DNA of 41,194 bases from a filamentous cyanobacterium CCP2. Lineage in GTDB: Bacteria > Cyanobacteriota > Cyanobacteriia > Elainellales > Elainellaceae. Made by a program: the position numbers and the translations under genes. Positions within the stretch are counted from its first letter, which is position 1. Every line of letters begins with the position of its first letter. The stretch spans positions 1 through 41,194 of the forward strand of contig PVWD01000021.1 of assembly GCA_003003615.1 (NCBI GenBank), in the 5' to 3' direction. Shown piece by piece: positions 33,293 through 40,190 of this stretch. The notes under the pieces were generated by a model, which was given only the letters and a program-made list of their open reading frames with translations, was not told the DNA's origin and did no database searches.

Positions 33293-34318
33293 ATGCCAAA
33301 GCTGCCTTCACTCCCACTGAAACCCGGTCGATCGCTGCCGCCAGGACTGGTCATTCGGACTGGAAAGTTTGTTTGGACAACCCTTTGGCAAATCATGATG
33401 GCAAATTTGGCTCCGCGCAACCCCAAGGGAGAGTATGTTCGTCCATCGAGCCAGTTTCGGCAGTCTGTGAGCCTGGAGCCTGAAAGTTTATATCCGCCTG
33501 CGATGGGACGTTACACCCTATATGTGGGGATGGGCTGCCCCTGGGCCCACCGAACCCTGGTTGTGCGGGCCCTGAAAGGTTTGGAATCTGCCATTCCCAT
33601 TGTGATCGCCTCACCGTCTTCAGAGCAAGGAATTTGGGTGTTTGAGCAGGAGCAGGAAGGCTGCCGATCGCTGCCAGAGCTATACCAATTAGCGGAACCA
33701 GGCTACCAAGGACGATCGACGGTTCCGGTACTGTGGGATAACCAAACGAAAGCGATCGTGAATAATGAAAGTGCCGAAATTATTGTCATGCTGAATGCAG
33801 CCTTCAATGAATTTGCTCAGCATCCAGAACTTGACCTGTACCCTGAAGATCTGCGGGACTGTATCGATCGCTGGAATGACAAAATTTACCATACCGTGAA
33901 TAACGGTGTGTATCGCTGTGGCTTTGCCCAAACCCAGGAAGCATATGATTCTGCCTGTGAGGAACTCTTTACCACACTGGACAAATTAGACAAAGTATTG
34001 GCAAGCAATCGATATTTATGCGGCGATCGGGTCACGCTGGCAGATGTACGCCTATTTACCACGCTCTTTCGGTTTGACATTGTGTATTACGGTTTGTTTA
34101 AGTGCAACCGTCGGCGGATTCAAGACTATCAAAATTTAGGAGCTTATTTACGCGATTTATATCAGCTTCCAGGCGTGGCACAAACCTGTGATTTAGAGGC
34201 AGTTAAACGGGACTATTACGGTAATTTGTTTCCTCTCAATCCAGGTGGCATTATTCCCAATGGGCCAGATATTACCAATCTTTTGGAACCCCACAGGCGA
34301 GAGACAGTCCGGACATAA
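33293..34318 (+). CDS. Xi-class glutathione S-transferase (glutathionyl-hydroquinone reductase)
   Basis: A 341-residue enzyme expected to reduce glutathionyl-hydroquinones with glutathione. The thioredoxin-fold domain has the catalytic Cys82 in GMGCPWAHRT (the family uses Cys-Pro-Trp), and TVPVLWDNQTKAIVNNESAE for glutathione binding. The helical domain has NDKIYHTVNNGVYRCGFAQT and LADVRLFTTLFRFDIVYYGLFKCN, both strong Xi-class markers. The ATG at 33293 has AAAGGTG seven bases before it and is preferred; the frame stays open into the preceding gene. It is closely linked to the DUF3445 gene, suggesting shared control. Confidence 0.9.
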   Translation: MPKLPSLPLKPGRSLPPGLVIRTGKFVWTTLWQIMMANLAPRNPKGEYVRPSSQFRQSVSLEPESLYPPAMGRYTLYVGMGCPWAHRTLVVRALKGLESAIPIVIASPSSEQGIWVFEQEQEGCRSLPELYQLAEPGYQGRSTVPVLWDNQTKAIVNNESAEIIVMLNAAFNEFAQHPELDLYPEDLRDCIDRWNDKIYHTVNNGVYRCGFAQTQEAYDSACEELFTTLDKLDKVLASNRYLCGDRVTLADVRLFTTLFRFDIVYYGLFKCNRRRIQDYQNLGAYLRDLYQLPGVAQTCDLEAVKRDYYGNLFPLNPGGIIPNGPDITNLLEPHRRETVRT

Positions 34319-34355
34319 TCTTCCAATGCGCTAATTTTTTTACTTTCCACAATCT

Positions 34356-34505
34356 CTATTTTCCAGCAGCGATCGTCTCTAGCTGTTCCCAATCCAATAC
34401 GGTGATGAGTCCACCTCGCTGATAAAGTAGTACCAATTTGAATTGCTTGAACAACCGAACACATTCTTCGTAGGTGATGCCAATACTGCGGGCAATCTGG
34501 TAAGG
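34356..34505 (-). pseudogene. C-terminal remnant of a Crp/Fnr-type transcription factor
   Basis: Directly after the methyltransferase stop codon, in another frame, about 48 codons read YQIARSIGITYEECVRLFKQ followed by the Crp-type wing LLYQRGGLITVLDWEQLETI and AAGK before a TAG at 34356-34358. This is a recognition helix and wing of the Crp/Fnr HTH, with the usual IxxLDxxxLxxIA ending. No start codon and no effector-binding domain are present. It is a gene remnant left by a deletion whose breakpoint coincides with the methyltransferase stop. Confidence 0.6.
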
Positions 34506-35300
34506 TTAAATCCGCTGAGCGCACAAAATGATATGTCCTAAATCATCCTGATGTTGTTGAAAAGTGCGACGCATTGCCATCACGCGCGATCGAAGTTTTG
34601 GCTGCGTTAGGATGTTCCAAACAATCTGGGCTGTCGTCAAAATGCCTTCATCTTGAAGCATTTGTTGGGGTTGCAAAAGACCCATTGCTCCAGTTTGGTA
34701 ATGTTGGATTTGGAGTCCGGTGGCTTCAAATGTCGTTATCCAGTTCACTTCTGACAACGGCTGTGCATTGACCCGAATTGCCTCTGCCAAAGCACGATGG
34801 ATCTCGGCTTCCTGGGCACGAGCGAACAATTCATGGGATAAAAACTTGCCGCTTGGCTTCAGCCGATCGCGCACCCTCTGTAATATTTTGGTCTTGCCAG
34901 CGGGCGACTGCATCGTCAAAATTGCTTCTGCCAACACGTAATCAAACCGCTGCGAGGAATCCTCTGGCAGAGCCACCCGATCGAGGTGGAAAATATCGCC
35001 TTCAATGATGGTAATTTGCTCAGACAATCCGGCAGCAGCTACATTTGCTTGGGCACGAGCCACACTGTCTGGATTTTTTTCAATGCCAACTACCCGGACG
35101 TTGTAGCGTTTTGCCAGGTCGATCGCGCTGTATCCAAAGCTGGAAGCCAACTCCAGTACGGTTTCACCCGGTTGAAAATTTGCCCATTCAAACAATTGTT
35201 CAGTTGCTCTGCGGCCACCGGGTCGCAAAATTTTCTTACCTGCGGCCGCTAAAATCTGATGTCCAGATGCTTTCTGCCAATCAATCGTCGCTTGAGCCAT
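34506..35300 (-). CDS. Class I SAM-dependent methyltransferase
   Basis: A 264-residue Rossmann-fold methyltransferase. SAM-binding motif I is VLELASSFGYSAIDLAKRY, with Leu-Ala-Ser-Ser-Phe-Gly in place of the standard D/E-x-G-x-G-x-G, so the loop is unusual. Motif II is VVGIEKNPDSVARAQ; the VLAEAILTMQSPAGKTKIL stretch and the DRLKPSGKFLSHEL motif follow the normal fold. The start at ATG 35300 opens AQATIDWQKASGHQILAAAG; the frame runs 24 codons further up without signal or ribosome site. It is next to a Crp-type HTH remnant on the same strand. The methyl acceptor is unknown. Confidence 0.87.
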   Translation of the reverse strand: MAQATIDWQKASGHQILAAAGKKILRPGGRRATEQLFEWANFQPGETVLELASSFGYSAIDLAKRYNVRVVGIEKNPDSVARAQANVAAAGLSEQITIIEGDIFHLDRVALPEDSSQRFDYVLAEAILTMQSPAGKTKILQRVRDRLKPSGKFLSHELFARAQEAEIHRALAEAIRVNAQPLSEVNWITTFEATGLQIQHYQTGAMGLLQPQQMLQDEGILTTAQIVWNILTQPKLRSRVMAMRRTFQQHQDDLGHIILCAQRI

Positions 35301-35404
35301 TGTCCTGCCCTCGAAATTCAACGTACCTCTACTGTGGCAGGGTGACGCAAAGCTTTCTATGAGGTATCTCATGCACTGGAAGATTGCAGGGTTAACGTTA
35401 CAAG

Positions 35405-36241
35405 CTATTTTGTGTCGGCTCTGCGAAATTCCATTTGGTAGCGGTAAAGGGCAACTGGACGGGACGCAGCAAAAAGATTATCGGTGGGAAAGGTTTTGAA
35501 ATAGTCTGGGTCTTGGGGCGAGAGGTAGATAGCTGTCACCTGATCGGCAATGATATCCGGGCGATCGGCTGATTCTTGCTCAGGGTAATAGGTATAAGCG
35601 GTCGTATTTTCGACTTCGTTAAAGTAAATTTCGGGTAAGCCTAAAAACTCTTGCTGGAAAATTTCCGTTGTAATGAACTGATTTGGGTTGGGAGACTCGC
35701 TATCACGGGCTGTTACGGTAGACAGCAAGCGGCGATCGTCTTTTAGTAAGGTAATTTGTCGGTTCGGATTCTTCGGATCAACCTTCACCCAAAGCACGGC
35801 ATCATCACCCAAATAAGCCTTTGCTAAACTCAGCCCATTAAAAGCCCGATCAGACACGATTGGTGTCGCATCCTTACCATTCAGCGGGTTCAAAATAGGC
35901 TGAAGAAACATTTGAAGTCCATCAGGCTCTTCTTCCACAAACCGCACTGGGAAAACGATCGGCTGATTCAAAAATTGCCGATTTCCTTCAAACCCCGGTG
36001 TCACAATCTCTGGAGCCAACGGGGCCGCCATATCAACCAGCGTCGTTGTCACTGTCCAATCTCCAGCAAACCACTCTGGATAAATCAAATCCCCTTTTGC
36101 AGGCTGAATGAAGGGCTTTCCCTGCCACTCTGGAAAATGCGACAGCCGCTCAGCTAACTCGCCTGCCTGAGCCGTTCCGCTACAGAACAACCACAGGAGC
36201 AGTAATGCCAGGAGCCAGAAGAGTTTTTTCTGATGTCGCAT
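35405..36241 (-). CDS. Exported DUF6816-like conserved protein
   Basis: A 278-residue protein with a signal peptide (MRHQKKLFWLLALLLLWLFC, site near AQA, residue 26) and a mature beta-rich domain. The core is YPEWFAGDWTVTTTLVDMAA followed by PLAPEIVTPGFEGNRQFLNQ, which I recall from a protein family shared by cyanobacteria and plastids (DUF6816); this match is from memory. Later blocks: WVKVDPKNPNRQITLL, TTEIFQQEFLG, YRYQMEFRRA. The GDW-VTTT opening is like lipocalin or tetrapyrrole-bound beta-barrel proteins. A lumenal or periplasmic site is inferred. A GGGAGT tandem repeat sits just before the start. Confidence 0.7.
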   Translation of the reverse strand: MRHQKKLFWLLALLLLWLFCSGTAQAGELAERLSHFPEWQGKPFIQPAKGDLIYPEWFAGDWTVTTTLVDMAAPLAPEIVTPGFEGNRQFLNQPIVFPVRFVEEEPDGLQMFLQPILNPLNGKDATPIVSDRAFNGLSLAKAYLGDDAVLWVKVDPKNPNRQITLLKDDRRLLSTVTARDSESPNPNQFITTEIFQQEFLGLPEIYFNEVENTTAYTYYPEQESADRPDIIADQVTAIYLSPQDPDYFKTFPTDNLFAASRPVALYRYQMEFRRADTK

Positions 36242-36287
36242 GGGGGAGGTAGAAGTAGGGAGTGGAGAGTGGGAAGTGGGGAGTGGG
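36242..36287. repeat. GGGAGTG/GGGAGTA repeat upstream of the DUF6816-like gene
   Basis: Degenerate tandem copies of GGGAGT with one-base variants (GTAGGGAGTGGAGAGTGG and on) immediately upstream of the start codon at 36241, so within its probable 5' leader. Confidence 0.75.
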
Positions 36288-36392
36288 GTTAGATCGAACT
36301 CCCAGAATTTACGAGGCTAAGGGCAGTTTTGCCCCCTATGTTAGCGTTTTCCCCTTTACTTTCCTATCTTTACAGATCCCCATTCACATCGA

Positions 36393-37316
36393 TCAATAAA
36401 TACAATGTTCAATAATGGCTGCATTCACCACATCCGGATTGCCACTAGAGGCAACATGACCGCAGTTTGGTACAATTTTCAGCCGAGAATTGGGCAACTT
36501 TGAGTGAAGCAATTTGCCATTTTCCACCGGAAACCACCGATCGCAGTCGGCCCACAAAATCAGCGTGGGGCAGGTGACATCGGGCAAACGATCTTGAATC
36601 GATTGAATCAGGTTTGGCTGGTTGCGCTGTAAGCGATCGATCTCTTGGGCAGACAAACGCAGGTCAACGGCAAATTGTGTCAGCGTCCCAGGAAGATAGA
36701 GGTAAGGATAGGTCAGCCAGAAAATTTCTTCCTCCTCAATTTGCGACGGATCATAAACAACCTCTTGCCGCACCAGTTGAGTGACATACTGCACGATCGG
36801 CGTGAACGGGCGAACAAGCTGATTTTGATCAACCCATTCCACCAACGGTAGCGGAATCGCAGCCAACGATCGCATTCCAGCACTGGGCAACTGTCGCGGA
36901 AACACTGGCACATTGATCAACACCAGCCGATCGACCAACTCTGGATAAGACTGAGCCAATGCTAATGCCGTTAATGCCCCTAAAGACTCTGAGGCAATCA
37001 TCACAGGCGGCTTGCACAATGCCCGAATTACCCGCGCCATTTCAATAATTTGATGCCCCACCACTTCCGGTAAAGGGGGCGTTTCCGAAAAACCATACCC
37101 CTTCGCATCTACGCAAATCACCCGAAAATGCTTTGACAACGGCTGAATGTTATGTCGCCAGTTATAGCTCCAACTGCCAATCCCATGTAGCAACACGATC
37201 GTCCGTCCAGTACCCACTTCACCATAGGCGATCGCCACTTCTCGCCCACTCGCATCAGGAATTCTCAGGGTTTGCCGACCTTTAGGAAAATGTTGTTGCC
37301 ACCAGTCTATTTTCAT
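36393..37316 (-). CDS. Alpha/beta-hydrolase fold protein
   Basis: A 307-residue alpha/beta hydrolase. It has the oxyanion loop VLLHGIGSWSYNWR, nucleophile Ser111 in ASESLGALTALALA (a relaxed Sm-x-Nu-x-Sm elbow), a probable acid at Asp257 or Asp259 in LILWADCDRWFPVE, and His287 in CGHVASSGNPD. VICVDAKGYGFSETP is the standard region after strand 4. It is soluble; the substrate is unknown (esterase, lipase or lactonase types all fit). ATG 37316 is used; ATG 37364 is possible and would put the start 26 bases from nadC, with which it is divergent. Confidence 0.87.
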   Translation of the reverse strand: MKIDWWQQHFPKGRQTLRIPDASGREVAIAYGEVGTGRTIVLLHGIGSWSYNWRHNIQPLSKHFRVICVDAKGYGFSETPPLPEVVGHQIIEMARVIRALCKPPVMIASESLGALTALALAQSYPELVDRLVLINVPVFPRQLPSAGMRSLAAIPLPLVEWVDQNQLVRPFTPIVQYVTQLVRQEVVYDPSQIEEEEIFWLTYPYLYLPGTLTQFAVDLRLSAQEIDRLQRNQPNLIQSIQDRLPDVTCPTLILWADCDRWFPVENGKLLHSKLPNSRLKIVPNCGHVASSGNPDVVNAAIIEHCIY

Positions 37317-37389
37317 AAGGTAGTTTTCCGTTGAAAGGGCAACGGGCTGTAACAATGTAAACATTCCCGTCAAAGCATCCACGTTAATT

Positions 37390-38256
37390 ATGAACTCGCC
37401 AACCGCCATCCTGCCGCCCTTCTTGATTCTCGATCGCCTGTTGCAAGACTGGCTCCTCGAAGATGTGGGCAGGGGCGATCGCACCACTCAAGGACTTTTA
37501 GCCAATACGCTAAAAACGGGTGAAGCCCAATGGATTTGCAAAGAAGCAGGCATCATCGCTGGACTGCCGATCGCCGCACGGGTGTTTCAATTGCTGGATG
37601 CTCAAGCAAAATTCATGCCAACGGTGGCAGAAGGGGAATGGTGCGATCGGGGTCAGGTGATCGCTCAAATTGAAGGCACATGGGATGCCCTGCTCACCGG
37701 AGAACGGGTTGCCTTAAACTTGTCCATGCGATTAAGCGGCATCGCCACCCTAACCCATCGCTACGTGGAGAAAATCGCTGATTTACCTGCTCAACTGGTA
37801 GACACGCGCAAAACCACGCCCGGACTCCGCATCCTGGAAAAATATGCAACCCAGGTCGGAGGAGCCACAAACCACCGCATGGGCTTAGATGATGGCGTAA
37901 TGATTAAGGATAACCACATTGCAGCAGCAGGCGGCATCCAGCAGGCGATCGAGCAAGTGCGTTCTCGCATCCCCTATCCTCTGACGATCGAAGTGGAAAC
38001 GGAAACCCTGGAACAGGTGGCAGAAGCTCTAGCGTATGGGGCTGATATTATCATGCTAGACAATATGCCTGTAGAGCAGATGCAGCAAGCCGTACAGATG
38101 ATTCGCACGAAAAACGATCGCCTCAAAATTGAAGCATCGGGCAACATCACGCTGGAAACGATTCGATCGGTGGCGGAAACCGGAGTAGACTACATTTCGA
38201 CTAGTGCCCCCATTACGCGATCGACTTGGCTGGATTTAAGTATGAAAATGCTTTAG
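37390..38256 (+). CDS. nadC: Nicotinate-nucleotide pyrophosphorylase (quinolinate phosphoribosyltransferase)
   Basis: NAD synthesis enzyme joining quinolinate and PRPP to nicotinate mononucleotide with CO2 release; 288 residues. Motifs: LLEDVGRGDRTTQGL at the N-terminus, ERVALNLSMRLSGIATLTHR, DTRKTTPGLRILEKYA, GGATNHRMGLDDGVMIKDNH with the substrate-binding Arg/His/Lys, TIEVETETLEQ, ADIIMLDNMP and KIEASGNITLETIRSVAETG. Complete and of normal length. The start is 73 bases from the divergent hydrolase gene. Confidence 0.97.
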   Translation: MNSPTAILPPFLILDRLLQDWLLEDVGRGDRTTQGLLANTLKTGEAQWICKEAGIIAGLPIAARVFQLLDAQAKFMPTVAEGEWCDRGQVIAQIEGTWDALLTGERVALNLSMRLSGIATLTHRYVEKIADLPAQLVDTRKTTPGLRILEKYATQVGGATNHRMGLDDGVMIKDNHIAAAGGIQQAIEQVRSRIPYPLTIEVETETLEQVAEALAYGADIIMLDNMPVEQMQQAVQMIRTKNDRLKIEASGNITLETIRSVAETGVDYISTSAPITRSTWLDLSMKML

Positions 38257-38295
38257 GGAAAAATATTGCTAATTTAGTAGCAGAGATGTGAAGAC

Positions 38296-38566
38296 TTACG
38301 GAAAAATCTTATAAATCTCTCTTCGATGAGCAATCCGTTCGCAAATCAAGGTTTGAATTTGCCTTTCCACGGTGATTCCAATCCGATAATCACCACGCGA
38401 ATCTTAAACTTATCGCCATAACTTTCATCTTTTCTAGATATCCTAATCGAAAAGGATTTTCAGCTTCCAATTCAGAAAAAACGATCGGCTCAACCCGCCT
38501 CTGGATACCTTCAGGCAATGCAGCTAATTCTTTAAGAAAACGCTTTGTATATTCAACCTTCCACAT
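38296..38566 (-). pseudogene. RelE/ParE-family toxin with two single-base deletions
   Basis: Three frames together give a standard toxin of 90 residues: WKVEYTKRFLKELAALPEGI, QRRVEPIVFSELEAENPFRL, then YLEKMK / SYGDKFKIRV / GDYRIGITVERQIQTLICER and IAHRREIYKIFP. The first shift lies at the AAA around 38423-38425, the second at the GG around 38393-38394; adding one base at each restores one frame, and the total (271+2 bases) is a multiple of three. The start overlaps the antitoxin stop by 14 bases, the usual TA arrangement. Either the toxin is dead and the antitoxin a leftover, or both shifts are sequencing errors in short homopolymers. Confidence 0.8.
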
Positions 38567-38777
38567 AATTTTGCTTTAACGATCGGTAATAATTCAACGC
38601 ATCTTCCCGATTCAACCGATCGCCATCTTCAGAGTTTTCAAAGGGGGTGGCTATTAGTTGTGCTAACCCGTAATCTTCCAAAATTTCCTCAATTCGCTCA
38701 AACTCAGCAATGGGAATTTGAACCGCTACAGGCTGCTGATTTTCATCGAGAACGTAAAGTTTGTGGAGGTTGAGCAT
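38553..38777 (-). CDS. RelB-like antitoxin
   Basis: A 74-residue protein. The N-terminus MLNLHKLYVLDENQQPVAVQ followed by IPIAEFERIEEILEDYGLAQ is a Phd/RelB-type beta-strand and helix DNA-binding/dimerisation region; the C-terminal part (NREDALNYYRSLKQNYVEG) is the acidic/helical toxin-binding tail. ATG 38777 is chosen; the frame runs 20 codons further up with a non-protein-like composition. It overlaps the toxin start by 14 bases. Intact, unlike its partner, so it may now be only a DNA-binding protein. Confidence 0.75.
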   Translation of the reverse strand: MLNLHKLYVLDENQQPVAVQIPIAEFERIEEILEDYGLAQLIATPFENSEDGDRLNREDALNYYRSLKQNYVEG

Positions 38778-38876
38778 GATGGGAAAGGGTGAGCAAGTTA
38801 TACCATCAATCATAGGATATTCATATCTTGGTTTCATTCACCCAGTTGATTTCTCGGGTTAATCGCCAAAACTAGA

Positions 38877-38976
38877 GGGTGTATCCCACTTTTGCATTTG
38901 CATGATGGATAGTTCACTGGCAGGCAAGATGCCTGCGCTACGGAAATCGATCCATTTGCATAAATGGTATGTTCCC
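38877..38976 (-). mobile_element. 100-bp MITE-like element, copy 2
   Basis: Same unit as 8589-8688 with about nine differences in 100 bases. Ends are GGGTGTATCCCACTTTTGCA and, in reverse, GGGAACATACCATTTATGCA. The central part GGCAGGCAAGATGCCTGCG forms the hairpin. It sits upstream of the antitoxin gene. Confidence 0.65.
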
Positions 38977-38980
38977 AAAC

Positions 38981-39120
38981 TAAACCTCTGGTTTCCTTAC
39001 CGCAAATTAAATCCAGAGGTTTAATTCATGACCTACAAAACTAACCTGTTTCTGACGGGTGGAGATGCCGCGTCTCTGCCCAAAAGGAATCTGCTGTAAG
39101 GGCACACTGCTGTGCAACCC
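38981..39120. other. Cluster of three hairpins in the gap after the C39-like gene
   Basis: Three inverted repeats: AAACCTCTGG/CCAGAGGTTT (about 38984-39022), GGGTGGAGA/TCTCTGCCC around 39058-39082, and GCACA/TGTGC near 39102-39115. The middle one contains AGAGACGCGGCATCTC, like repeats common between genes in Nostoc-type cyanobacteria. A 23-codon frame from ATG 39028 runs through it but I do not believe it is a gene. No T-tract follows any stem. Confidence 0.4.
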
Positions 39121-39135
39121 AACTGGGTACATTAA

Positions 39136-39927
39136 CTATCGTCGAGACATAAAGTGAACCCAAAAGTTTCCATCGGGAATGCACAACCGACGAATCAAAT
39201 TATAGGAATAGTGAATATATTTACCCTTCTCGTTTTTGGAACCGGGAACATTACGATCGTATCCTCCGGTATGCCATTCACCATAGGGATCGTGAACCAA
39301 AAATCCCTTCTCGTCATAACCTGCCAGCACCACAATATGGCCAAAGGAAGTGAAATAACCGTGAATCACTGCCGGATTGCGATCGGCTAACCAATTTTGT
39401 ACTTGTTCGATCGTGGCACTCGTCCGAAAATCATCCCGGCAGCCGTAGTGTTCCACAATCATTGCTAAATCATGGGGATCATGGCGGCTTAAGCCTTTAC
39501 TCAGAGCATAGCGGTACAGTTCATCTTCAAACTGCCCCCAGCCCGTGCGCCGTTTCGCCCCTAAATATTCCAGCCCCATCGCCAAAGAGGTTACATTGCA
39601 AGATCCTTCCGGATTCTCAGCATTATCGCGCTGAGACTTATAGGGGATCGGCAGTTTAATCGATTTTGGGCGTGGCTTCGGTAAAACCGGTTGACCATCC
39701 TGGACAATTTCAACGTGGGGCGCGTAGACATACCAGGTGTTCATCCCGTTGAAAAATTGATTGGCAAACGCCACCCGCACATGATCTCGTTCTGGGAAGT
39801 AGGAATGCAATTCAAAAACCTGACCCGCTTCGATCGCATGTTTCTCCATATCAGATAAATCGATCGATTGAATCGGCTTGCGTTTTAAGACCGTCGCATT
39901 TGAGGTTTTCAGCAGTGTTTTTGTCAT
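39136..39927 (-). CDS. C39-like cysteine peptidase-fold protein
   Basis: A 263-residue protein. After an N-terminal beta domain like SH3 (about residues 25-75: HAIEAGQVFELHSYFPERDH, NTWYVYAPHVEIV) comes a C39-like peptidase domain: catalytic Cys110 in PEGSCNVTSLAM, His197 in SFGHIVVLAGY, Asp213 in VHDPYGEW, giving the Cys-His-Asp set of the papain-like peptidase_C39_2 group. No signal peptide is seen in MTKTLLKTSN. ATG 39927 is chosen since CAGGGATTTT precedes it; the frame runs 25 codons further up. A cytosolic or atypically exported peptidase or cell-wall amidase is likely; no transporter or leader peptide gene is adjacent. Confidence 0.82.
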   Translation of the reverse strand: MTKTLLKTSNATVLKRKPIQSIDLSDMEKHAIEAGQVFELHSYFPERDHVRVAFANQFFNGMNTWYVYAPHVEIVQDGQPVLPKPRPKSIKLPIPYKSQRDNAENPEGSCNVTSLAMGLEYLGAKRRTGWGQFEDELYRYALSKGLSRHDPHDLAMIVEHYGCRDDFRTSATIEQVQNWLADRNPAVIHGYFTSFGHIVVLAGYDEKGFLVHDPYGEWHTGGYDRNVPGSKNEKGKYIHYSYNLIRRLCIPDGNFWVHFMSRR

Positions 39928-40190
39928 AAAATCCCTGAGCAGTGAAGGGGTCAACCCATGATGGTTAAAGGGTTTGTTTGCTCTAGAGTGCCCCTCACAC
40001 AAGGGGGACTAACATAATCAGGGCTAACACTGCAAGAGTTGGTTTCTGTATCCTAGGAATGGTTAGATATAGCAGTACAAAAGATGATTTGGACAATTTT
40101 GAAGCTCCACAATCATCTTCTACAATCATCCGTTTCGGACTTCAACAGCCTGAGATTGTCCTAACCCACTCATCCGTTGCCACAGACACT

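Noticed and set aside
39028-39099. 23-codon frame resembling a peptide leader next to the C39-like gene
   Set aside because: It spans repeat-type hairpins, has no ribosome-binding site, and is on the opposite strand from the peptidase with no transporter; a bacteriocin precursor is not supported.
39058-39115. Possible riboswitch from stacked hairpins
   Set aside because: The middle hairpin is a common intergenic repeat type and the only downstream plus-strand gene is over 1 kb away.
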